A stretch of 64,000 bases of DNA from Actinomycetota bacterium (lineage in GTDB: Bacteria > Actinomycetota > Acidimicrobiia > Acidimicrobiales > Aldehydirespiratoraceae), in contig JAPOHW010000011.1 of the NCBI GenBank assembly GCA_029979265.1, positions 1 to 64,000 of the forward strand. The letters run 5' to 3'. The position numbers and the translations under genes were made by a program. The notes beneath the pieces were generated by a model, which did not search any database, was not told the DNA's origin, and worked only from the letters and a program-made list of their open reading frames with translations. This document shows, one piece after another, positions 20,631 to 28,657 of this stretch; within the stretch, counting starts at the first letter, position 1; every line of letters starts with the position of its first letter.

Positions 20631-20664
20631 CCTCGAACCACCGGTTCGGGGGTTTCGTGCTTTT
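20631..20664 (+). terminator. Terminator hairpin after tRNA-Leu
   Basis: CCTCGAACC (20631-20639) pairs with GGTTCGGGG (20643-20651), with one T-G pair, around a three-base loop. Short T runs follow (TTT at 20653, TTTT at 20661). It is 12 bases past the tRNA. Confidence 0.55.
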
Positions 20665-20725
20665 GCGGACCTTCGTGGTGGTGGCGTTGACGACATCGAC
20701 ATGCTCGCTCCGCCAACCCATGCGG

Positions 20726-23308
20726 CTAGCTCGGCGTGAGCCAGCGAACGGACCCGTCCTCGCTGATCGCGAATCCCAAGTCGAGGAGGGCGCGAACCTC
20801 TGCCAGCGAACCGGGTCGGCTGAAAAAGAACCCTTGCGCGGCATCACATCCAAGGTCGCGAAGCAGATCGAGCGTCTCTCTGTCCTGCACGCCTTCGGCG
20901 ACCACGCGATGGCCCAGGTTGTGACCAAGATCGATGATCGAGCGGGCAATGATGCGATCGTTCTCGTTTGCGACCATGCCACTGATGAACGACTGATCGA
21001 TCTTGATCTCGCGGACGGGTAGTCGTCGTAGGTGCGTCAGCGAGGAGAATCCGGTGCCGAAGTCATCGATCGAAATACAGATCCCAAGTCGGTCGATGGC
21101 TTCGAGCACGTCGAAGATCGCACGATGGTCCTCCATCACCTCCCGCTCGGTGATTTCGAGGATCAGTCGTTCGGGTGCAACGCCAGCGGCTTCGAGCCGT
21201 TCGGCAAGCTGTTCGGGAAGCTTGCGTTGGTACAAATTGCGCACCGGCACGTTGACGGCGACACGGGTACCGGGAAGGTCGACCATTGCCTCGATGGCAA
21301 GATCGATGACGCGATAGGTGAGCTCGCCGATCAGCCCGGACACTTCGCAGAGTTCCAGGAACTGTTCCGGGCCAAGAAGACCGCGTTCGGGATGTTGCCA
21401 GCGGGCGAGCGCCTCCAACTCGGTGGCCCGGCCCGTGTGGATATCGACCTTCGGCTGAAACCGGAGTTCGAGTTCTGTGTCGAGCAGGTTGCGAAGCTCG
21501 CCCATGAGTTCCAATCGATCGCGCGTATGCCGGTCGTCGTCGGGGACATAGAGGCGAAACCCCCCACCCGATCGCTTTGCGCTGTACATCGCAACGTCGG
21601 CATGTTGCAACAAGCCATGTGGATCGCGCCCGTGCACTGGGGCGACCGTCCCACCGATGCTCACCGAGACCTCGACATCGATGCCACCGAGGTTCACCGG
21701 CTCTCGCACCACCTCGACGACGCGGGCCGCAACATGGCTGAGCGTCTCGTCGTCTGCGCCGGCGATCACCATGGCGAACTCGTCGCCACCCAGCCGAGAG
21801 ACGGTGTCGAGTTCTCGGGTGATCTGGTTCAGCCGATGAGCAATGATCGTCAGAAGATCATCGCCATATCCGTGGCCGAGCGTGTCGTTGATCTCCTTGA
21901 ACTCGTCGAGATCCATCAAGAGCAGGCCGAGTGTTGTCTCGTCACGCCCGATTCTGGCGAGCGCGTGCGAGAGTCGATCGAACAGCAGGGCGCGGTTCGG
22001 TAACCCCGTGAGCGGGTCGTGGAACGCTTGGTGGCGAATCGTCTCCGTTGCCTCCTGCCGATCAGTGACGTCCTTGAACTCGACTGCGGTACTGCCGTCT
22101 GGGAGACCGACGAGGGCATAGTCGTAGATCCGCGTCGCAGTCGGGGTGACGATCCGGAGATTCTCTCGCTCGACATCTCGCTTCGTCCGGGCCTGCTCGT
22201 CGAGGTCGCTGAGCACGGTTTTGGGAAGCCACGGCAGAACCACTCCCACCGGACGACCCTCGATATCTGCAGGATCGGCGTCGGCCATCCTGGCGAAGGC
22301 GGGATTGGCCTGCAGGACCACCGGATCATCGACATGATCGGCGCGGGGCGCAATGACGAGAAGCGGCTCGACCTGACGATCGATCACGGCAGCGAGACGA
22401 TCGACGGCGGCCCGCACTGCGACTTCGTCGGAAATGTCGAGCACAACACCTCGCAGGCGTGGGCCGGTCGGTCCGTCGACGCGCCGCAGGACCTCACGAA
22501 CGACCCGGGCCGATCCATCGGCAGCGTTCAATCGGAATTCGTGGACCGTGGGCTGGTCGCTCTCCATCGCAGCGTCGGTCGAGTCGAGATAGGTGCGGAG
22601 GTCATCTCGATGGATACGGCGGTCGATGGTGAGCGTTCGCCACGCAGCCGGGCTGAACCCGACCATGTCTTCGACCCACCCCAGCGCTCGGGTCAAGCGT
22701 CCGGTGGCCGGATCGCTCTCCCACACGATGACGGGGAGGCTGTCGATCAGGTCGGTCACCCGAAGGACACCCACTCGGCCCTGGTCGATGATCTCGACAT
22801 TGTTGCGATGCAGCGCCATGGAGGTGCCGACAAAGATCGCCCAAACGACCGGCCAACGCTCGGCTTCGGTCAAGGCTCCAGCCAGCCCCGTCCATGCCGA
22901 CGCGAGCGCCCACAGCATCCATGTGACCCGATGGCTGACCAGCCAACCTCCCGTGGTCGCAGCAAGTGTCGGGGTGAGCAACACCACCCAGAGGACCGGA
23001 TCCGTTGCCGACGCGAATCCGATGATGATGACATCGAACGCCGCGAGCCAACCCACCTGTGAGGTGCGCTGCACGAAGAAGACGACGACCACCAAGCTGA
23101 GCATGTAGATCACAGCTGCGATCGTGAGTGAGTTCCCGGGGAAGAGCCACATGCAGCTCATGACCACAGGGGGTCCGATAGCCACGTGAGCCGTTCGTAC
23201 AAGGTCGACGGTCCGGTCGCGTGCGGCAGCCGAGTCCAGCGTCCACTCTTCGACCAGCGTGTCGAAATCGTCGCCCGAGCGACGAGCAAAGGGGCTTCGC
23301 AAACTCAT
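20726..23308 (-). CDS. Diguanylate cyclase/phosphodiesterase with PAS and membrane domains
   Basis: 860-residue cyclic-di-GMP signalling protein. Five or so N-terminal membrane helices (about 45-170) are followed by two PAS-like regions, a GGDEF domain with intact RLGGDEF and an upstream RELD inhibitory I-site, and an EAL domain with intact ELEALARW, DDFGTGFSS and a later EGV. Both catalytic motifs are canonical, so either activity is possible. The ATG at 23308 is used; the frame is open to 23506, but the added residues look non-coding. It stands alone between tRNA-Leu and a divergent GGCT-like gene; no ligand can be named. Confidence 0.93.
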   Translation of the reverse strand: MSLRSPFARRSGDDFDTLVEEWTLDSAAARDRTVDLVRTAHVAIGPPVVMSCMWLFPGNSLTIAAVIYMLSLVVVVFFVQRTSQVGWLAAFDVIIIGFASATDPVLWVVLLTPTLAATTGGWLVSHRVTWMLWALASAWTGLAGALTEAERWPVVWAIFVGTSMALHRNNVEIIDQGRVGVLRVTDLIDSLPVIVWESDPATGRLTRALGWVEDMVGFSPAAWRTLTIDRRIHRDDLRTYLDSTDAAMESDQPTVHEFRLNAADGSARVVREVLRRVDGPTGPRLRGVVLDISDEVAVRAAVDRLAAVIDRQVEPLLVIAPRADHVDDPVVLQANPAFARMADADPADIEGRPVGVVLPWLPKTVLSDLDEQARTKRDVERENLRIVTPTATRIYDYALVGLPDGSTAVEFKDVTDRQEATETIRHQAFHDPLTGLPNRALLFDRLSHALARIGRDETTLGLLLMDLDEFKEINDTLGHGYGDDLLTIIAHRLNQITRELDTVSRLGGDEFAMVIAGADDETLSHVAARVVEVVREPVNLGGIDVEVSVSIGGTVAPVHGRDPHGLLQHADVAMYSAKRSGGGFRLYVPDDDRHTRDRLELMGELRNLLDTELELRFQPKVDIHTGRATELEALARWQHPERGLLGPEQFLELCEVSGLIGELTYRVIDLAIEAMVDLPGTRVAVNVPVRNLYQRKLPEQLAERLEAAGVAPERLILEITEREVMEDHRAIFDVLEAIDRLGICISIDDFGTGFSSLTHLRRLPVREIKIDQSFISGMVANENDRIIARSIIDLGHNLGHRVVAEGVQDRETLDLLRDLGCDAAQGFFFSRPGSLAEVRALLDLGFAISEDGSVRWLTPS

Positions 23309-23508
23309 GGCTTCAGCACTCGACCCACAGGGTTCGCGATCCGCACCGACGCAGCTCGTGGCACGGCCTCCTGCGGCGCAGTACCAACCTGTTCGAGTGC
23401 CATCTCTGAACCGCCTCCGTACTCCGTCGTCGCAACGCCCCACTGGATTCATCGGCCGAGCGCTTCGTTTGTTTAGGTTCGGCCACGACGCCTGTCCAGC
23501 CAGCACCT

Positions 23509-23514
23509 ACGGTC
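23509..23514 (+). promoter_or_regulatory. Leaderless -10 box of the GGCT-like gene
   Basis: TACGGT followed by five bases and the GTG at 23520. Confidence 0.45.
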
Positions 23515-23519
23515 GGGGG

Positions 23520-24161
23520 GTGATCTCAGACGCAACGAGCCTCGTCTGGTACGCCTGCTACGGCTCGAACTGCTCCTACCAGCGTTTCCGCGCGTACCTC
23601 GAGGGCGGGTCGCCTGACGGCGGCGACCACGTGCACCGAGGCGCCCGCGATCCGTCCCCACCGGTTGCCCATGGGCCGATCACGTTTCCTCACGCCATCT
23701 GCTTCCGTGGCCATTCGGTGGGGTGGGGAGGATCCCCGGCCTTCCTCGAACACACGTCGACAGATCCGGGGGCGCTGGGACGGCGTTATCTGATCACCAA
23801 AGAACAATTCGAGGACGTTCTGGCCCAGGAGAACCGCATCGATGCGCCAGTGCTCGTCGATACCGACCGGCCGGTGGGTGATCGTCAGCTCGTCTGCGAA
23901 CGGCCGTACGGACAGGTGTTGACACTCTCTCCGATCGACGGCCATCCGGTCCTGACCTTCACGAGTCCCGAGCCGCCCGAGATCCGGCCGCCCGGATCTC
24001 CATCCGCCGCCTACCTCGGCACGATCGTCCGGGGACTTGCCGAGATTCATCCCCTCGATGCCGACCAGATCGCTTCACAGCTGCTCCGGGCCTCTGGCAT
24101 CACGTTGGCGTGGGACCATACGTCGATCGTGGAATTGCTCTCTGCACCCGAGCAGCCCTGA
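23520..24161 (+). CDS. GGCT/AIG2-fold-like protein of unknown role
   Basis: 213 residues. The start VWYACYGSNCSYQRFRAYLEGG carries the YGSN element that binds the substrate in gamma-glutamylcyclotransferase-fold proteins, and a later stretch (ITFPHAICFRGHSVGWGG) fits its beta barrel. The chain is longer than simple GGCT enzymes, with an extra C-terminal helical part. No substrate can be assigned. GTG 23520 is chosen from its leaderless hexamer; the frame is open to 23259 but that part overlaps the divergent GGDEF gene. Confidence 0.65.
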   Translation: MISDATSLVWYACYGSNCSYQRFRAYLEGGSPDGGDHVHRGARDPSPPVAHGPITFPHAICFRGHSVGWGGSPAFLEHTSTDPGALGRRYLITKEQFEDVLAQENRIDAPVLVDTDRPVGDRQLVCERPYGQVLTLSPIDGHPVLTFTSPEPPEIRPPGSPSAAYLGTIVRGLAEIHPLDADQIASQLLRASGITLAWDHTSIVELLSAPEQP

Positions 24162-24168
24162 TTGCGCA

Positions 24169-24187
24169 CAGGTCCCTGCTCGACCTG
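24169..24187. terminator. Weak inverted repeat between convergent genes
   Basis: CAGGTC-N7-GACCTG in the 120-base gap between the GGCT-like gene and the convergent hydrolase gene. There is no T tract on either side; a bidirectional 3' end is possible. Nothing else is seen in this gap. Confidence 0.3.
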
Positions 24188-24281
24188 CGGCTGAACACGA
24201 TCGGTCGACAACGCCCCCCGCCGACCCCGACCAGAGCTGGGACGCTCGGCGAGTGCGCCCCCATCGATTCGGACCTCGCTG

Positions 24282-25004
24282 TCAGTTCGCGAACAACATC
24301 ATCCACTGCTCTTTCGTGGATGGCCGGAACACGATGTTGCGGGCCCGGGTGTTGCCCATCGTGGCGGTTGCCTCCGCCGAGTACTGGTGACCCGGGCACA
24401 GGATGGTGTCATCACTGACCCGGCCAAGGCGAGTCGTGAGACTCTCGTACATCTGCTCGGGATCCGAACCTGGGAGATCGGTTCGACCACAACCGTCGAG
24501 GAACAGCGTGTCACCGGCGACGAGGCGACCGTCGACGAGGAAGCATTGGCTTCCCGGGGTATGTCCGGGGGTGTGGATCAGTTCGATCTCGACGTCGCCC
24601 ACTCGAACGATGTCACCACTTGCATGCTCGACGAGCGACTCGTCGGTGACGCCTGTGACCTTCCGGACGTACTCGGCTTCCTGCGCTTGGATGTGGATGG
24701 GTACATCAATGCGCTCGAGCAGCGTTGCAATCCCTTCGAGCTCGAAGCCCATCATGGAACCACCAACATGGTCCGGGTGGTAATGGGTGGCCAGCACACC
24801 CGTGCACCTCATCCCGTCCGCCTCGAGCGCGTCAACGAGCGCGTTGACGTCATAGGCGGGGTCGACGAGAACCGCCTCACCGGTGTGACGATCCCCGATG
24901 GCATAGACGAAGTTCACCATCTGCTGCGCCATCAGATCGCTCTGTGCAAAGTCACGGCCCGAGAGCAACTGCCGGAAGTAGAAACGCTCGCTCACGTCGG
25001 TCAT
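24282..25004 (-). CDS. Metallo-beta-lactamase fold hydrolase, glyoxalase II-like
   Basis: 240-residue dinuclear metal hydrolase. The metal motif THYHPDHVGG is followed by a histidine in HTPGHTPGSQCFL, an aspartate in VAGDTLFLDGCGRTDLPG, and a histidine in ILCPGHQYS. This order matches glyoxalase II and persulfide dioxygenase relatives, so the substrate may be a thioester or a low-molecular-weight thiol persulfide. The ATG at 25004 follows TACAGT by six bases. The same frame reaches 25514 but that part lies over the PaaX-like gene. Confidence 0.85.
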   Translation of the reverse strand: MTDVSERFYFRQLLSGRDFAQSDLMAQQMVNFVYAIGDRHTGEAVLVDPAYDVNALVDALEADGMRCTGVLATHYHPDHVGGSMMGFELEGIATLLERIDVPIHIQAQEAEYVRKVTGVTDESLVEHASGDIVRVGDVEIELIHTPGHTPGSQCFLVDGRLVAGDTLFLDGCGRTDLPGSDPEQMYESLTTRLGRVSDDTILCPGHQYSAEATATMGNTRARNIVFRPSTKEQWMMLFAN

Positions 25005-25010
25005 GTCGCC

Positions 25011-25016
25011 ACTGTA
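25011..25016 (-). promoter_or_regulatory. Leaderless -10 box of the hydrolase gene
   Basis: TACAGT on the minus strand, six bases before the ATG at 25004. Confidence 0.5.
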
Positions 25017-25038
25017 GAACCGCATTCCGCAAGCACAC

Positions 25039-25797
25039 TCACCCAAGCGCGGAGAGCTGTGCGCGAAAAAAGGTCCGAAGGGAAGCCTGATAGCTCTTCG
25101 AGTAGTCGGCGTAGGCTGCTCGGAACTCGGCGGCCGGCCACTCGGGGGGCGCAAGCTCGACGGGCAGCAGCGGGTCGGTGACGAGATGTCGGAGTGCATC
25201 AGCGGCAAGCACGAAACCGTCCGCAAGCGAGTTGGAACCGTGTCCGAGCGTCTCGCACAGCGTCCGGGCCCGAGCGCTCCAACCCTCGAGATCGAACAGT
25301 TCGGCGACCAACGCCGAGCTGTCACGCTCGGGATGTCCGTACCATCGCTCGGCCTGTGCCTCCACGATACGTGCCGCACTCGGCAGACGGTCGGGCGCCA
25401 GATTCGCCGGGCGGAGCCACACGCCATCGCGCCGCTCAGCCATCCCAAGGTGAGCGCACGCTCGCCGAAGGGCTGCCCGGTCTCGCGATGACCGAGCCCC
25501 GCTTGGCACGACAACCATCTCCCACGAACCGTCCCACGCTCGAGAGGCGGGGTGGAGGCCGATCTCCTGGCGATGATGCCGGTCGAGGAGTGCGCCGGTC
25601 AGGGCGTACTCTCCACCGGCCACATGGACGAGCTCGCCGCGCTCGACCATGCGGGACAGTGCGGTTCTCGTCGTACCGGCCCGAATCCCGAACTCTGCGG
25701 CAAAGGCGACGAGCAACCGGGCCGGAAGCCGAGGCGGCACCGTGCCGAGGAGTGTCGATGCGACGACGGAGCGGGCCGAGAGCGCGGTGCCGCTCAT
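25039..25797 (-). CDS. PaaX family transcriptional regulator
   Basis: 252 residues with the PaaX layout: N-terminal winged helix (LLVAFAAEFGIRAGTTRTALSRMVERGEL), a central PaaX domain (WDGSWEMVVVP, then LRRACAHLGMAERRDGVWLRP) and a C-terminal helical domain. PaaX proteins repress phenylacetate degradation by sensing its CoA ester, but relatives regulate other acyl-CoA pathways. It begins eight bases after the desaturase stop, so both are probably one operon and the ligand may be a fatty acyl-CoA (inference). Confidence 0.85.
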   Translation of the reverse strand: MSGTALSARSVVASTLLGTVPPRLPARLLVAFAAEFGIRAGTTRTALSRMVERGELVHVAGGEYALTGALLDRHHRQEIGLHPASRAWDGSWEMVVVPSGARSSRDRAALRRACAHLGMAERRDGVWLRPANLAPDRLPSAARIVEAQAERWYGHPERDSSALVAELFDLEGWSARARTLCETLGHGSNSLADGFVLAADALRHLVTDPLLPVELAPPEWPAAEFRAAYADYSKSYQASLRTFFRAQLSALG

Positions 25798-25804
25798 CGG
25801 CCGA

Positions 25805-26854
25805 TCACTGCACGAGTGTTCGGAAGAACGACCAGTACCCCGGCTGCGTCATGCCGGGGACGATGTAGCCGTCTTCTTCGAGGGCTCGATGCAGTTTGGC
25901 CAGGTTGCTCATCGGTATGCCGGAGTCGACATGATGGGCGAGGTGGTAGCCGATGCCCTGGGACAAGAACACGTGCTTGGCAAGAACGCCCTGCCGGATG
26001 TTGTGGGTGGTGAACCGCCGGTCGGCCGAGCGGGTCATGCCTCCGTGTTCGGCGAGGGCACGCAACCGGTTGAAGACTCGAAAATAGGTTGCCCACGGCA
26101 GGAGCCACAGGAGGAAATAGGCCCACCACACACCAAAGGCCATGAATATCGTGAAGACGAAGACCTGACCGGAGAGGTACCGGATCGCCCGCATACGGCG
26201 TCCTGGCTTGAACAGACCGACGAACGCCGGTTTGAGGTTCTTGTAGGCAGAGATTCCGACTGCATCGCGAACGAGCTTGCGCCGCAACGAAGCCCTCGAG
26301 ATCGGATAGAGCGAGTACAGCAGGAAGTCGGGTTCTTTCTCACCGAACTCGTCGCGATGGTGCTGCGTGTGCACGAGTCGATACCCGTTGCCGCCGTCGC
26401 CGAAGACGAGCCACCCGATCAACTTTTCACCGATGAGATCGTTCCAGCGTCGATTCGAAAAGAGGAGTCGATGCGCGGCTTCATGGTGGAGCGTGAGTAC
26501 CCGCTGAAACCAGCTTCCCATCATCACGAAAACGAAGATCCATGTGGGAATCGCAACAGCGAGGGTCCACGCGCCGGCGGCGACAGCCAGCCAGGTGTAC
26601 GCAAACGGCAGCGATAACGCAACAACGGTGTGGAACACGTTCACCAGATTCGGAATCCGCCGCAGTTCGGCCCGAAACGCCGGTTTTGGGCGTCCGTCGG
26701 GGCGGAGTCGGTCGGTGCCCTCGAAGGGCGGAACCGTCTCCTCCGCTGGCGAAAGACCGCCGGTGAAGCGGGTGACACGATCGTCGTGGTCCATCTCCGG
26801 TGAGACGGATGCCGCAGGCCGGAGCGTCCCGGTGGCCGTGAACGAGAAGTCCAT
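25805..26854 (-). CDS. Membrane fatty acid desaturase
   Basis: 349-residue di-iron membrane desaturase or hydroxylase. The three histidine boxes are HHEAAH, HTQHH and HLAHH, spread among four to six membrane helices. It introduces double bonds or hydroxyls into lipids, with oxygen and an electron donor not encoded nearby. The first 60 residues are polar and variable. TAATGT six bases before the ATG indicates leaderless expression. First gene of a pair with the PaaX-like regulator. Confidence 0.88.
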   Translation of the reverse strand: MDFSFTATGTLRPAASVSPEMDHDDRVTRFTGGLSPAEETVPPFEGTDRLRPDGRPKPAFRAELRRIPNLVNVFHTVVALSLPFAYTWLAVAAGAWTLAVAIPTWIFVFVMMGSWFQRVLTLHHEAAHRLLFSNRRWNDLIGEKLIGWLVFGDGGNGYRLVHTQHHRDEFGEKEPDFLLYSLYPISRASLRRKLVRDAVGISAYKNLKPAFVGLFKPGRRMRAIRYLSGQVFVFTIFMAFGVWWAYFLLWLLPWATYFRVFNRLRALAEHGGMTRSADRRFTTHNIRQGVLAKHVFLSQGIGYHLAHHVDSGIPMSNLAKLHRALEEDGYIVPGMTQPGYWSFFRTLVQ

Positions 26855-26860
26855 GTGGAG

Positions 26861-26866
26861 ACATTA
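26861..26866 (-). promoter_or_regulatory. Leaderless -10 box of the desaturase gene
   Basis: TAATGT on the minus strand, six bases before the ATG at 26854. Confidence 0.5.
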
Positions 26867-26963
26867 CGGACAATCCGACACGTACCGCAAGTTCCGTAAC
26901 AGTCCTGATCGCCTGGCCGATTCCATGGCGACGGCGGGAGTCGCGAATTCGTGCTGCGCGCAG

Positions 26964-26992
26964 TGGTCAGAACTGATTCTCTCCACTAGCTT
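26964..26992 (+). promoter_or_regulatory. Promoter of the sugar ABC operon
   Basis: TGGTCA (26964-26969), 17 bases, then TAGCTT (26987-26992). Transcription would begin near 26999, at the edge of the palindromic operator. Confidence 0.4.
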
Positions 26993-27000
26993 GTCGGCGA

Positions 27001-27016
27001 CTGTAAACGTTTACAG
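27001..27016. promoter_or_regulatory. LacI-family operator of the sugar ABC operon
   Basis: Perfect 16-base palindrome CTGTAAACGTTTACAG. The central CG with A/T-rich arms is the usual form of LacI/GalR family operators. It lies at the predicted transcription start, so a repressor here would block the ABC operon. No LacI gene is in the window. Confidence 0.8.
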
Positions 27017-27068
27017 TCCGACGGCCGTCGTGCCGTTCGGGAAAGCACCCCTGGAGGGGAAACACCAC

Positions 27069-28547
27069 ATGAAAAGCACCATGCTGAAACTGTTGGCGTC
27101 GCTTTTCGCCCTGTCTCTCATCGCCACCGCGTGCGGTGACGACGATGTTGCCGAGGACACCTCGGCCGACAGCGGCGACGCAGATGCCCTGGCCGCAGCC
27201 GAAGACGCTCTGGCCGCAGCCGAAGCCGCGAAGGAGGCTGCCGAGGCCGACGCCGAGGCCGCTCGTGCCGAGGCCGAAGAAGCAGCAGCTGCCGCTGCCG
27301 CTGCCGCTGGCGGCGACGACAACCCGCTGGCGGGTACGGCCGTCCGCATCACCGGGCCCGTCCGCTCCCCGGCCGAGGTTGCCGGCTTGCAAGGCGCCCT
27401 CGACATCTTCGCTGCCGAAAACGACATGACGATCTTCTACGTCGGCTCAGCCGACTGGGAGTCCGAGATCAACGTGCAGATCGAAGCCGGTACCCCACCG
27501 GACATCTCGATCTTCCCGCAGCCCGGCAAGCTCGCCGACTTCGCCAACGACGGGTTCGTGTTGCCGCTGCCCGACGACGTCACCGCGTCGGTCTCGCAGA
27601 ACTGGTCCGCCGGTGCCATGGGATTCGGCAACGTGGGCGGCGTGCAGTACGGCGTGCCCGACAAGACCGACCTCAAGTCGCTCGTCTGGTACCAGCCGGC
27701 CCGCTGGGAAGCCGCCGGCTACGAGGTTCCGACCACGCTCGACGGTCTCTGGGAGCTCAGCAATCAGATGATCGCCGACGGCAACACCCCATGGTGTGTC
27801 GGTATCGAGTCCGGCACTGCGACCGGTTGGGCCTTCACCGACTGGGTCGAGGACATCATGCTTCGCCGTCACAGCGGTGAGACCTACGACGCCTGGACCA
27901 GCGGCGACCTGCTCTTCTCGAGCCCCGAGGTCTCCGGTGTGATGCAGGAGGTTCTCGACATCTGGAACACCCCGGGCATGGTGTACGCCCAGGGTGGCAC
28001 GATCGCATCGACCTCGTTCCGTGACAACGGCGAACCGCTCGTCAACGGCGAATGCTTCATGCACCGCCAGGCAAGCTTCTTCTCGGCCTTCTTCCCCGAC
28101 GGCACGCCCGTCCAGGACGGGTCCGAGGGCGCAATCGACGTCTTCCAGTTCCCGCAAGGTGACACCGATCCTCCGATCGTGCTCACCGCCGGCACGCTGG
28201 TCGGCGCGTTCACCGACAGCCCTGCGGTCTGGGCCGTGATGGAGTACTTCGGCTCGCCCGAGTTCGCCAACCGTCGCCAGCAGATCCAGAAGGATGCCAA
28301 GGGCGGTGGGGACGTACTTTCCGGCTTCAACACAGCAAACCAGAACGTCGACCGTTCGCTGTGGAATCCGCTGGAGCAGAGCTTCCTGGAGATCATGGCC
28401 AACAACGACGTTCGGTTCGACGGATCCGACCTGATGCCGGCTGACGTCGGTGCCGGCACCTTCTGGGAGCAGGGCACCGCAATGGTCAACGGCGAGGCAA
28501 CTGTCGAAGAGGCTGCGGCCATCATCGACGCCAGTTGGCCGTCGTAA
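27069..28547 (+). CDS. Sugar ABC transporter substrate-binding lipoprotein
   Basis: 492-residue extracellular binding protein of the MalE-like class, tethered by a lipid on Cys22 (signal peptide MKSTMLKLLASLFALSLIATAC). Between the lipobox and the folded domain, residues 38-80 are almost only Ala, Glu and Asp, a predicted helical stalk. The binding domain begins near TAVRITGPVR and contains WESEINVQIEAGTPPDISIFPQPG. GGAGGGG lies about eight bases before the ATG. It is followed by two permease genes but no ATPase gene; alpha-glucosides or similar sugars are plausible substrates. Confidence 0.9.
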   Translation: MKSTMLKLLASLFALSLIATACGDDDVAEDTSADSGDADALAAAEDALAAAEAAKEAAEADAEAARAEAEEAAAAAAAAAGGDDNPLAGTAVRITGPVRSPAEVAGLQGALDIFAAENDMTIFYVGSADWESEINVQIEAGTPPDISIFPQPGKLADFANDGFVLPLPDDVTASVSQNWSAGAMGFGNVGGVQYGVPDKTDLKSLVWYQPARWEAAGYEVPTTLDGLWELSNQMIADGNTPWCVGIESGTATGWAFTDWVEDIMLRRHSGETYDAWTSGDLLFSSPEVSGVMQEVLDIWNTPGMVYAQGGTIASTSFRDNGEPLVNGECFMHRQASFFSAFFPDGTPVQDGSEGAIDVFQFPQGDTDPPIVLTAGTLVGAFTDSPAVWAVMEYFGSPEFANRRQQIQKDAKGGGDVLSGFNTANQNVDRSLWNPLEQSFLEIMANNDVRFDGSDLMPADVGAGTFWEQGTAMVNGEATVEEAAAIIDASWPS

Positions 28548-28589
28548 CCAACCGCAGCCTCGGCTGCACCGCATTCTGAATGATGCGCC

Positions 28590-28634
28590 GTCGAGGGCGG
28601 TGGTCGACTCCGGCCGCCGCCCTCGACACCTTTT
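28590..28634 (+). terminator. Strong hairpin between binding-protein and permease genes
   Basis: GTCGAGGGCGG (28590-28600) and CCGCCCTCGAC (28617-28627) pair perfectly, and the inner bases extend the stem to 17 pairs with two T-G pairs around a four-base loop (28607-28610). ACC then TTTT follow. It would end part of the transcripts or protect the upstream mRNA, giving more binding protein than permease. Confidence 0.75.
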
Positions 28635-28657
28635 CAACACACCTCGGGGGAGAACAC

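Noticed and set aside
27001-27016. Palindrome considered as an attachment site or catabolite (cre) element of Firmicutes type
   Set aside because: No integrase or direct repeat partner is present and the host is an actinobacterium; a LacI-family operator over the promoter start is the better reading.
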